Below are positions 28,069 through 35,926 of a DNA stretch of 64,000 bases, piece after piece. The stretch is from an uncultured Bacteroidales bacterium (GTDB lineage: Bacteria > Bacteroidota > Bacteroidia > Bacteroidales > Muribaculaceae). A program made the position numbers and the translations under genes. The stretch spans positions 1 through 64,000 of the forward strand of contig UQMZ01000019.1 in assembly GCA_900542185.1 (NCBI GenBank), written 5' to 3'. The number at the start of each line of letters is the position of its first letter. Position 1 is the first letter of the stretch. The notes below the pieces were generated by a model. It did not search any database, had not been told where the DNA came from, and saw only the letters and a list, made by a program, of their open reading frames with translations.

Positions 28069-28902
28069 TTACTTAGTGGCCGCTCTTGTCATGACATCCT
28101 TGAACTCACCCGTGCGGATCTCGCCGAAGACTGGGTCTGTGTTTGTGGAATAGAATATTTCCATGGTGTTTGCATCGGGCATGTTGAAGGCGTGGTCGAA
28201 ATTCTGGCCATCTATAGTGAGGCGGCGCTGCTTGGTCCTGACATTGAACGCCCACGTTCCCTCTGACTTCCGCTCATTATCGCCGGTCTTGTCATAAAAA
28301 GTGCAGCTGCCGTCGGGATTCAGATCGCACCACGCTTCGCGGGGTACGGCGAAAGTGATCTCCTGCCATTCACCACCCTTCTTCTCATAGCTCTTGCCAA
28401 ACATCCATCTTCCCGCTACTTTCTCCGAAAACGACACATCGGGGATACGATGTAAGAGATAACGGAACTGACCTTTCACTACAGTGCCGTCGTCGTCACG
28501 AGCCTCGTCGCTGCGTAGCTCAAGCTCATAGTCGGACAGATGATAGATTTTATTGAATTGCTCGAATCCGGGGTAAATGCCCGTGTAACCCCCTTTTTCT
28601 TCCTCGGCTTTCCATTTACCGCATGTCATCTTCTGCCAACCGTCAGGAAAGGTCCATGCCACATAGGTGTTGCCGTCGGAGGCGAAAGTATATGTTCCGC
28701 TTATGATATTTCCCGGTTCTTCAGTGGCTTCCCAATGTCCCTTGTCATTAAGCATGAGGCAGGTGCTCTGATGCCACGTACCCACAAGATTAGTCTGTAT
28801 AGGATACAGGATTTCGTACTCCTCCTTATCATTATGGCATGAAGCAAGAGTCACACATGCCAAGGCGAATATCGCCGATATGGTTTTAAACATTCTTTTC
28901 AT
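28069..28902 (-). CDS. Lipocalin-like lipoprotein of the MACPF island
   Basis: 277 residues from the ATG at 28902; an upstream in-frame ATG at 28962 lies before the predicted transcription start and is rejected. Lipobox TLASC places the lipid on Cys22, followed by HNDKEEYE, an acidic surface-export-type sequence. Two similar halves each begin with a GxW motif (LVGTWHQS at ~48; VAGRWMFG at ~160) and are rich in beta-strands, as in lipocalin-like Bacteroides lipoproteins. It is divergent from the TPR-AraC regulator and its promoter is a near copy of the MACPF operon promoter, so I infer it belongs to the same regulon. The ligand is unknown. Confidence 0.7.
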   Translation of the reverse strand: MKRMFKTISAIFALACVTLASCHNDKEEYEILYPIQTNLVGTWHQSTCLMLNDKGHWEATEEPGNIISGTYTFASDGNTYVAWTFPDGWQKMTCGKWKAEEEKGGYTGIYPGFEQFNKIYHLSDYELELRSDEARDDDGTVVKGQFRYLLHRIPDVSFSEKVAGRWMFGKSYEKKGGEWQEITFAVPREAWCDLNPDGSCTFYDKTGDNERKSEGTWAFNVRTKQRRLTIDGQNFDHAFNMPDANTMEIFYSTNTDPVFGEIRTGEFKDVMTRAATK

Positions 28903-28930
28903 TTTATGATTGGTAGTTAATTTTAATTTA

Positions 28931-28962
28931 GTAAAATTAGTGTTTAATATCATTCCGGGCAA
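28931..28962 (-). promoter_or_regulatory. Promoter of the lipocalin-like gene (element copy A)
   Basis: On the minus strand TTG (28960-28962), exactly 20 bp, then TAATTTTAC (28931-28939). The transcript should start near 28925, just upstream of the ATG at 28902. The same arrangement with the same spacings occurs at 41952-41983. Confidence 0.75.
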
Positions 28963-28978
28963 TAATACCTGTCAATGA

Positions 28979-29033
28979 TTGTCCCATAAGATGCAGAAAC
29001 TTGTCCCAAATCTTCCCTACGGCAGTCTCAAAA
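28979..29033. promoter_or_regulatory. Three direct repeats, 22-bp period (operator candidate, copy A)
   Basis: TTGTCCCATAA (28979-28989), TTGTCCCAAAT (29001-29011) and CAGTCTCAAAA (29023-29033) start exactly 22 bp apart, i.e. about two helical turns. The first begins 40 bp from the -7 box of the minus-strand promoter. AraC-family activators bind direct half-sites about 21 bp apart, so this is a likely binding site of the regulator encoded at 29154. Confidence 0.7.
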
Positions 29034-29095
29034 TGTACTGCACACTGATATTCAGCTTAATACTAAAAGCGGACCGGAGGCGCGATATGCCGTCA

Positions 29096-29132
29096 ATCCA
29101 TTGGATATTCCAATATTTAAGACTAATTTTGC
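29096..29132 (+). promoter_or_regulatory. Promoter of the TPR-AraC regulator with overlapping palindrome
   Basis: TTG (29102-29104), 20 bp, then TAATTTTGC (29124-29132), a canonical promoter giving a leader of ~16 bases. The TTG lies inside the palindrome ATCCATTGGAT (29096-29106), which recurs ahead of tsaD at 42133-42143, so it could be a control site for this promoter. Confidence 0.65.
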
Positions 29133-29153
29133 GACTTAAATATTGATTTACGC

Positions 29154-30914
29154 ATGAATCGTTTTTATTTTTTCATCATTTCCCTGATGCTCGGCGGCAA
29201 TCTCCTTTGCCATGCGGAAGCTAACCGACGTGACATGGTGACCGAACAACTTATCAGGCAACTCTACATCGAGCACACTGACAGTTGTCTTGACCTGCTT
29301 GACAGGACTCAGTCAGGACAGCTTGACACCGATATGCCCATTTTCAAAATGGATATGCTGCGTGCCATGTGTTATGAAATAAAAGGGAACTATCCCGAAA
29401 AGGAACGTTGCGTGCGACGTTTGCTGGAAGAAGATTCAGTCATACTTGATACTGACAGAAAGCTTAAAGTGACAGTGATGCTTGCCGGAGTGCTTGACCG
29501 TCAGAATAAGTATGAAGAAGGGATTCAGGCATGTGGCGAGGCAATTGATCTGGCCCGTAAATTAGGGAAAAAGAAAGACGAGGCGGAGATGCTTGCCACA
29601 ATGGCCCGCATCAATGCCGGAATGGGGAATGGCAATGAGGCATACAAATATTTTCAACAGGCCATCGATGTTCTGAAGAATACCGGTGATGTCCGTGAGA
29701 TGTCATACCTTTCCACTATTTACGGAGAGGCTATGTCATTTCTGACAGATGCAGGGAAAACCGTAGAGGCATTGGAAATGGGGAAAAAGCGTGAAGCGCT
29801 GATTGATAAAATGAGCGGACTTCAGGGGCCTCCTCCGGGCTACATAGACCAGCAATACGGATTTCTGTACGCAAAAATGGCTCTATTGCTTTATGAGGAC
29901 GGCAAAGCGGACGAAGCCGCAGCAGTCTATGCCAAATTCGGGGAACTTGATTTCGCCGATACTTATACTGGCAGGCTGTTCAGTGTGCCTTACCTCCTTA
30001 AGGCCCGGCGTTATGCAGAAGCCCTTAGAAACAACGATTCATGTATCAGGGAATTTGCGGGCGATACCATAAGCAATGACTACCTCGGTCTGCTGCAGAA
30101 CCAGGCGGATGCTTACAGAGGGTTAGGTAATTACCGGTCTGCCGACGCATTCATGCAGCGTAGCTATGCACTCAGAGACAGCATATATTCGCGTGAGTCG
30201 GAAAGCAAGGCTCAGGAGTATGCATCTTTGTTCGATGCCAATGAAAAAGAGCTGCGGCTGTCTGAGGCAAAAGCGGAATCACAGCGTAAAACAATTTTGA
30301 TCGTCAGTGCCGCGACTTTGATTGTCTTATTACTGTTTATTCTCTGGGTAGTTATGCGGAATCTTCGATCAACCAGAGAAAGGAACCGTATAGACGCCCG
30401 GCGGATCGACGAACTCATCGCACAGAAAGAAGAATTGAGAAAAGCATATTCTCAGGCAACCAACCCCCTCGAAACGGATAAAGAAACCCAAAACGATGAA
30501 AGTGCGACGGATGATATCGTTCCGGATACGGATAAAGACTATCAGTCCTTTATGCGCATGGAGACAGTAATCATGGAGGATAAACTGTTCCTCAATCCCA
30601 AACTTACCCGGGATGACATCCTGGCGGTTGTGGGTATCGCAAAAAATTCTCTTGTGCCGATTCTCAGAAAATACGCCGGATGCACCAATCTCAATGATTA
30701 CATCAACCGGCTGAGGCTTGAATATGCGGTCAAGCTGATCAAGAGCAACAAAGTCTATACTATCGATTCCATCGCAGAGGCTTCCGGTTTCAACAGCCGC
30801 AGTACATTCTATCGTGCGTTCCAGAATGTTTTCGGCATGTCTCCTTCGCAATATCTGGAAATACAGAAAGAACAGAGCGAGATAAAGGATGAAATCGCGG
30901 AAGATGAGAACTAA
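29154..30914 (+). CDS. Membrane-bound TPR-AraC transcriptional regulator
   Basis: 586 residues: signal peptide or anchor (1-21), tetratricopeptide-type helical repeats (~30-345), coiled segment, one membrane helix (~379-402), coiled coil and linker (~405-470), AraC-type helix-turn-helix (~485-570; SIAEASGFNSRSTFYRAFQNVFGMSPSQY). The sensor should face the periplasm and the DNA-binding part the cytoplasm. It is the only regulator gene in the island and is divergent from the lipocalin-like gene. AraC-compatible direct repeats lie before that gene and before the MACPF operon, so I infer it controls both. The signal it senses is unknown. Confidence 0.85.
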   Translation: MNRFYFFIISLMLGGNLLCHAEANRRDMVTEQLIRQLYIEHTDSCLDLLDRTQSGQLDTDMPIFKMDMLRAMCYEIKGNYPEKERCVRRLLEEDSVILDTDRKLKVTVMLAGVLDRQNKYEEGIQACGEAIDLARKLGKKKDEAEMLATMARINAGMGNGNEAYKYFQQAIDVLKNTGDVREMSYLSTIYGEAMSFLTDAGKTVEALEMGKKREALIDKMSGLQGPPPGYIDQQYGFLYAKMALLLYEDGKADEAAAVYAKFGELDFADTYTGRLFSVPYLLKARRYAEALRNNDSCIREFAGDTISNDYLGLLQNQADAYRGLGNYRSADAFMQRSYALRDSIYSRESESKAQEYASLFDANEKELRLSEAKAESQRKTILIVSAATLIVLLLFILWVVMRNLRSTRERNRIDARRIDELIAQKEELRKAYSQATNPLETDKETQNDESATDDIVPDTDKDYQSFMRMETVIMEDKLFLNPKLTRDDILAVVGIAKNSLVPILRKYAGCTNLNDYINRLRLEYAVKLIKSNKVYTIDSIAEASGFNSRSTFYRAFQNVFGMSPSQYLEIQKEQSEIKDEIAEDEN

Positions 30915-31605
30915 GGATTCCGATTCACATTTGTTCAGGGAGTTGGTCATTTCTCTTGTTGGCACTGTGATAGGCATAATACTCACAGTCGGTGTGACTT
31001 ATTGGTCCGAACAAAGGGACAAAGAAGAAATGGCACGTAAGGTCATGTTGCTGACCATACACAATCTTGACGTGTCCATCGGCAGCATGGAGCGCCTTGT
31101 CGATGAACTGAGCCGCCAGGATACAATATTCCACTATGTAAGGGAAAGGGCGACATCCTCTGTCAGCCCTGACACCCTTGATCTATTTGTCTCGGCACTG
31201 TATTCACACCATATTCGTCCGATAGATTCTTCTACAGAAGCGATTTTTTCCTCTAATTTTGAGATATGGAAATACATTGACGATCCGAAGATTATCGGTC
31301 GTATCGCCAACTGTTATTCACTTATGGATGAATGCGGCGAGGAATATGAGCGGATTGAACGGAACAAATATCAAAACTTCCTGTCGGTATATGACGCCCA
31401 GGACAAGTCAGTAAGACAGTCCGGCAAAGAAATGACAGATGTATTGCTTTCGCAAAACAAAGTATTAAGTGTAATGGATGCGTTACCCTATGAAATTTCA
31501 CTCCTGAGGAGTCTGATAGAAAATGCGAAAGCCCTCAACGACCGTAACAAGACCGAATTGCGGGTCAACCAGAAAGAACTCGACGAAATAGGTAATTTAC
31601 TATGA
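30904..31605 (+). CDS. Small membrane protein of unknown function (DUF6090-like layout)
   Basis: 233 residues from the ATG at 30904 (MRTKDSD); an alternative ATG at 30889 adds five residues. Either start overlaps the end of the regulator gene, so translation is probably coupled. One membrane helix (~14-35; LVISLVGTVIGIILTVGVTYW) is followed by SEQRDKEE and a long helical, mostly charged region. This resembles the DUF6090 layout (N-terminal helix, then a cytoplasmic or periplasmic helical domain), but I am not sure of the family. The coupling suggests it works with the TPR-AraC regulator, for instance in signal transfer; this is conjecture. Confidence 0.65.
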   Translation: MRTKDSDSHLFRELVISLVGTVIGIILTVGVTYWSEQRDKEEMARKVMLLTIHNLDVSIGSMERLVDELSRQDTIFHYVRERATSSVSPDTLDLFVSALYSHHIRPIDSSTEAIFSSNFEIWKYIDDPKIIGRIANCYSLMDECGEEYERIERNKYQNFLSVYDAQDKSVRQSGKEMTDVLLSQNKVLSVMDALPYEISLLRSLIENAKALNDRNKTELRVNQKELDEIGNLL

Positions 31606-31631
31606 GAACATCAGACTCACAGAAAATGCTG

Positions 31632-33752
31632 TTATTTCCTCAGATATTCTGATATGGAGCTGGTGAAGGCGTTGCCGTAACGGTCGATGTTGTAGACCGT
31701 GGCGTGTGAGCCAAGCGTGTGTCTCGCAAGGATATAGTAAAGATTCCTTACGGATACGTTTGGATCCTCGTCGATTGTTTCCTGAAACACCCTCGTGAAA
31801 CCATTCGACAGCCATATACCCATGTCGGGATCCTTCATGTCGGCCTTTGACGGTTCGAAGGCATTGGCGGCCGTGATGACGAGGACGCCCGGAATTCCCG
31901 TCACGGCCTCTCCTATCGTACCGCTGTAGCACGCGTCCATCACAAAGAGCATTTTTCTGTATTTCCCGGCCTGGCGCATAGCCTCGACCATATCCCTGAC
32001 CGCATTCCCCGGCACGACCTTGTCGCTGCCCCAGGCAAGCTGGTTGCGGTTGCCGTGTCCGCACCAGAACAGGATGACGTTGTCGTTCCTGCCCGACGAG
32101 ACCACATGCGGCAGCCGTTCGGACCGGTTACCGCACAGTATGTCGCGGAGGTCGTCCATATCCAGCTCGCTGACCTTATAGTCAACCACTGCGCCGCCAT
32201 GCACGTCTGGGCCGTCGGGACGCACCTTAACCTTCCCGGGATAGAGATTATGCGGGTCATCGGCAATGTTGTCTTCAGTGATAAGGACAATGTGGTCGTC
32301 GTCATAGCCGTGCCTTTTCAGCAACTGGTACATGGCAAAGGCATCGGCCTGGTGCCTGTAGTTGGCCCAGGTGTCGGAGGCACCTACCACAACGGCCCAG
32401 TTCCCTTCCAGCGGGCCGTATTCCGGTTCCTGCTGGTCCGGACTGAACTGCTGGAGGGCCGTCGCACGGTTTTCCCAGGCCTGAAGGGTCGACGTGGTCC
32501 GCCGCGAGCCATCGGTGGAAAGGTATTCTATGGTGGTGTATCTGCCGTCGCGAAGCACCCAGTGGCTGTATGTGGTGTTGAGCACACCGATATGGTTGCG
32601 CCCGTCGAACGTCCAGTCGCCTGTAACACCGGCGAGGTCGGGAGTCTGTCCGTCGAGAAGGCGGGAGAAGACATCGGCCATGTCATCGGGCAGCCAGCTT
32701 AACTGCACCGTCCCCCTGCCGTCGACAATCCGGACCAGGGTCCGGTTCAGGGATTCCCCGCCCTGTGCGGCGAAGGCATACGCAAGCAGGGTGACCGCAT
32801 CATATAGGTGCGCCTCGCCGCTTATAGGCTCTTTCCCGTATCTCGACACGTATGCATCCATGAAACCCGAGGCAGGGTCGGACGAAAGAGCAAGTCCTTC
32901 GTAATCGGCGTTCACCAGCCTTCCTGCCAGCTCGGCCGAGTTTGCCATATCTGAACAGATTACCGACGGAAATTGCAGAAACGGTCTGTCGCCCCTCAGC
33001 GTGCCGTATATGTCATCGAAAGCCACCATATCCTCCGGTGCACCGGGAGCCAGCACTACCTGCGTGGAATACATGCGCCTGTATTCACTTATCTTCCTGA
33101 CCGCATCCTGCAATTCCTGCTGATTGTGATACACGAACACGTCACGCACCTTCAGCCCTATTTCCGTGGCCTGATAGGCAAACCAGTCGCTGAAGCTGCG
33201 TCCATAGTCGTCGTCCGACGTGACGAGGGTCACTTCCGAATGCTCCGACAGCTTGGCCTGCATCAGCAATACCTCACATTGCGACATATCGGATTGCGAA
33301 AGGTTCCATACATACCCCTTCCCGGCAAATATCCTCTGGAATTCGGTCGACGTGGCCACAGGCAGGATAATTGTCTTGTCATTCTCTCCCATCAGTTCCG
33401 CTGCCTTGCGGGCCTTCACCGATGAAAACGGGCCGATCATTGCCTCGTATGAAGGGTCTCCGGCCACTTTCGCGATAAAATCATAAAGGTCCGCTGCATT
33501 CTCGTCATGCCACTCCACCTCTATCTTCACTCTATGGTCCAGCCTCTGCTGTGCACGGTCAATGTTCGCAAGCGCCCAGTTTACGGTCCGTTCCCACTCG
33601 TTGCTGTTTTCCATCGGCATGACCACCGCAATCCTGTGGGTCGTGACCTCGGCCACAGCGACATCCTCGTTCCTGCTGCACGACAGCTGAATCCCACTCA
33701 ATGCCGCCATCAATACGGCAAATGCCACGCGGCGTATCACCTTACTTCCCAT
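31632..33752 (-). CDS. Lipoprotein fusing a type-1 periplasmic-binding domain to a C13 (legumain/GPI8-like) cysteine protease
   Basis: 706 residues from the ATG at 33752, which overlaps the preceding stop by 11 bp. Lipid-bearing Cys25 lies in IQLSCSRNED. Residues ~45-400 form a type-1 periplasmic-binding fold like amino-acid/amide receptors (HRIAVVMPME, MIGPFSS, VTLVTSDDDYG). Residues ~480-706 match peptidase C13: NWAVVVGASDTWANYRHQAD, LLKRHGYDDDHIVLITED, then His566 in FWCGHGN and Cys608 in MDACYSG. The 42-residue His-Cys spacing equals that of eukaryotic GPI8. C13 was preferred to caspase (C14) because of the NYRH and DDHIVLI segments. A likely reading is a ligand-gated surface or periplasmic protease. 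Its substrate is unknown; the MACPF proteins of the same operon are candidates. Confidence 0.8.
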   Translation of the reverse strand: MGSKVIRRVAFAVLMAALSGIQLSCSRNEDVAVAEVTTHRIAVVMPMENSNEWERTVNWALANIDRAQQRLDHRVKIEVEWHDENAADLYDFIAKVAGDPSYEAMIGPFSSVKARKAAELMGENDKTIILPVATSTEFQRIFAGKGYVWNLSQSDMSQCEVLLMQAKLSEHSEVTLVTSDDDYGRSFSDWFAYQATEIGLKVRDVFVYHNQQELQDAVRKISEYRRMYSTQVVLAPGAPEDMVAFDDIYGTLRGDRPFLQFPSVICSDMANSAELAGRLVNADYEGLALSSDPASGFMDAYVSRYGKEPISGEAHLYDAVTLLAYAFAAQGGESLNRTLVRIVDGRGTVQLSWLPDDMADVFSRLLDGQTPDLAGVTGDWTFDGRNHIGVLNTTYSHWVLRDGRYTTIEYLSTDGSRRTTSTLQAWENRATALQQFSPDQQEPEYGPLEGNWAVVVGASDTWANYRHQADAFAMYQLLKRHGYDDDHIVLITEDNIADDPHNLYPGKVKVRPDGPDVHGGAVVDYKVSELDMDDLRDILCGNRSERLPHVVSSGRNDNVILFWCGHGNRNQLAWGSDKVVPGNAVRDMVEAMRQAGKYRKMLFVMDACYSGTIGEAVTGIPGVLVITAANAFEPSKADMKDPDMGIWLSNGFTRVFQETIDEDPNVSVRNLYYILARHTLGSHATVYNIDRYGNAFTSSISEYLRK

Positions 33753-34830
33753 AATACACTCTCTCCTTTTCCAACGCGACATCAAGGAACCTGTCGAGAC
33801 GACGGTCCCAGTAATCATTATCGGCGTAATAATCACGGAAAATATCCACCCTCTTTAAGAACAAAGGGTTTGTCACAATCTCAATCGCTTCCTTATCCGA
33901 AAGACGGTAGTCGGAATGCCCGGGCAGACGGCCCTCAGTCTTCCACCCGTCAAGAAGATTGCGGACCAGCCTGTCTATATGGACCACCAAGGAGAAGGGT
34001 ACACGGGTGCTGTAGTCGGCGCAGTCCACATCCATCCCCGCTATGAGCTGAAGGGAGAAAGCATATTCGCGGGAGAACTTGAAGATTCCGCTGTTGCTTC
34101 CACCGGCCAACGGAAATACAAACGCCTCGTCGAAACCCTGGGCTATCCTGTATGCCTCCTCCGGCATCGAATATCCCGAAGCATCCTCAGCGAGATAATG
34201 CACCTCCGCCTCACGGCCGCTCGCAGCCCGGTAGCCGTCGGAAAAGCCTCTGACCGCATCTTCCAGTATATCATCGCCGGGACAAGCGGCCACAATGTGA
34301 GCCTCCGGACTCTCTCCGGCCATCATGCCGGCAAGACAAGAGGTCCCATATCTGCCTATTCGGAATGTAGAGACTCCTTTCGGAAGGCCGTCGTGCGGGC
34401 ATTCGAACAGCAGTATCGTCTGACTGCCGGCGAGTTCGGGATGCATCTCTTCGACCATCTTCCGGTAATCGCCGGAAGCAAGGAGCAAGATAGCATTTCC
34501 GTCGAATCCGGAAGTGCGCTCCAGCCATTGCGACACAATGGTCTCTGCCTCATCCGTGTTTGCGGGATGCCGGAGAGAGAACGACACCTCATCCTCATTG
34601 TCCCTGTAGAAATCCATGACACCCGACAGGATAAGGTCATTATAGCCGTTGTCTCCTCCCCCTCCGGTGGAAGTGACCAGCACGACCGACATCCGGGGGA
34701 GTGCAGGAGTGTAACCCGCACCCTCGTCCGACCGGCACCCGCCCAGGAAGAAAACTCCGAGAAGCAGCACGCACCAACCGGCCAACCGGCAGGAAACGAG
34801 TCTGAGGCAGGAATCATAAATCACCCTCAT
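33742..34830 (-). CDS. BMP-family periplasmic-binding-like lipoprotein
   Basis: 362 residues from the ATG at 34830, which overlaps the preceding stop by 17 bp; the longer upstream reading (to 34902) lacks support. Lipobox LGGC gives lipid-bearing Cys32, followed by RSDEGAG. The body resembles the basic-membrane-protein/Med (PnrA) type of type-1 binding fold: GGGGDNGYNDLILSGV, ILLLASGDYRKMVEEM, GRYGTSCLAGMMAG. In other bacteria these bind nucleosides for ABC import, but no permease or ATPase is nearby. It may act as a sensor or ligand-presenting subunit for the adjacent protease. Confidence 0.7.
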   Translation of the reverse strand: MRVIYDSCLRLVSCRLAGWCVLLLGVFFLGGCRSDEGAGYTPALPRMSVVLVTSTGGGGDNGYNDLILSGVMDFYRDNEDEVSFSLRHPANTDEAETIVSQWLERTSGFDGNAILLLASGDYRKMVEEMHPELAGSQTILLFECPHDGLPKGVSTFRIGRYGTSCLAGMMAGESPEAHIVAACPGDDILEDAVRGFSDGYRAASGREAEVHYLAEDASGYSMPEEAYRIAQGFDEAFVFPLAGGSNSGIFKFSREYAFSLQLIAGMDVDCADYSTRVPFSLVVHIDRLVRNLLDGWKTEGRLPGHSDYRLSDKEAIEIVTNPLFLKRVDIFRDYYADNDYWDRRLDRFLDVALEKERVYYGK

Positions 34831-35926
34831 ATACTTTCGTGAACCTGTCGAGCACTTCACGGTCATTGTTGAACGTCTCCGAATGAGTATATATAACCAC
34901 ATTGGGCATATCCACCCATTTATGTGCGGCGATCTTCATTGTCTCGATTCTGAAATGAGGCATGCCGTCTTTCTCTTTCTGAATCTCGTTGATGCCTATG
35001 TAGACATATTTTTGGTAAATGGTCCAGGTCTTGCGTGCCCACCACAAATGACGACTTCCCCAGGGGGCTCCGCATACATACATCATAGACCTATCAAGAT
35101 CATGCGTCAGCTCATAGATGGGGGCACCATTCTGCAATCTGCAATCGGGCACACGCTTCTCGATATCTTTCCACAAAGCCTTGAAATTCTCCTTATTGTT
35201 GTAATACATCTGTGCAAGGCCTGCCCAGGCCTCTTCCGAGGCTCCGACGGGGAGCTTGACGGTTTTCCAGTGGTCTTTGAATTCTAGCTCGTATTCCTGT
35301 AACATCGAATTCCAGCGGATATACAGCAACTGGCCCAGATGGCCGCTGTCACAGGCTCCTACGCAGAGGTAATAGAGGCCTGTCGAGTTCTCGCGCACGA
35401 GGTTTCCGGGATAGAAATGGCTGGAATAACCGTTGTCAGGCCATAGGGATTTCGGGATAAACTCGATTTTCTTCTGCTTCTCAAACCCGGGAATCTCTAT
35501 GGAGACCTGTCCGAAACTGTCGGATCCTTCCGCAGGGTTATATTCAATCCTGCCGTATTCCCCGAACTCAACCGCATACCGGGAGGCGATCGGCATCGTG
35601 ACGTTCTCCCTCTCCTCCTCAGGGACGCAATGGTCGATGAACCATCGCTGGGCCTCCATGTCGCTTTCGAATCCCAATGAATAGACAGCGGGACGTGAGG
35701 GGTCAAGAACCTCGCCATAACGAGGCTTAAGATTTAAATTCACGGTATCGGTGAAATCCGACTCAAACAGAGTCGCGGCGACTTCCGAGAAACGTAGGCA
35801 ATCGGTATCGATCAATTCCTCGTCTTCCTGTCCGGGAGCCGGTGTCGGGTCGTCATTGCTGCCGCATGAGGCGGCAAGGACCAGCAGGGGAAGGATATAT
35901 AACGCAAGGGTACTGTAGATTTTCAT
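34814..35926 (-). CDS. Unrecognised lipoprotein of the MACPF operon
   Basis: 370 residues with lipobox LAASC (Cys21), then an acidic, proline-rich spacer (GSNDDPTPAPGQEDEE) typical of surface lipoproteins. I do not recognise the fold. The C-terminal two-thirds are rich in Trp, Tyr and Cys (VCGAPWGSRHLWWARKTW; LCVGACDSGHLGQLLYIRW) and look mixed alpha/beta. Its ATG overlaps the MACPF stop before it as ATGA, so the two are translationally coupled. Possibly an accessory or chaperone factor for the pore-forming proteins; no function can be assigned. Confidence 0.6.
   Translation of the reverse strand: MKIYSTLALYILPLLVLAASCGSNDDPTPAPGQEDEELIDTDCLRFSEVAATLFESDFTDTVNLNLKPRYGEVLDPSRPAVYSLGFESDMEAQRWFIDHCVPEEERENVTMPIASRYAVEFGEYGRIEYNPAEGSDSFGQVSIEIPGFEKQKKIEFIPKSLWPDNGYSSHFYPGNLVRENSTGLYYLCVGACDSGHLGQLLYIRWNSMLQEYELEFKDHWKTVKLPVGASEEAWAGLAQMYYNNKENFKALWKDIEKRVPDCRLQNGAPIYELTHDLDRSMMYVCGAPWGSRHLWWARKTWTIYQKYVYIGINEIQKEKDGMPHFRIETMKIAAHKWVDMPNVVIYTHSETFNNDREVLDRFTKVYEGDL

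Noticed and set aside
31632..33752. Caspase-type (C14) assignment for the protease domain
   Set aside because: GHG and DACYSG occur in both families, but NYRHQAD, DDDHIVLI and the 42-residue His-Cys spacing fit C13 better.
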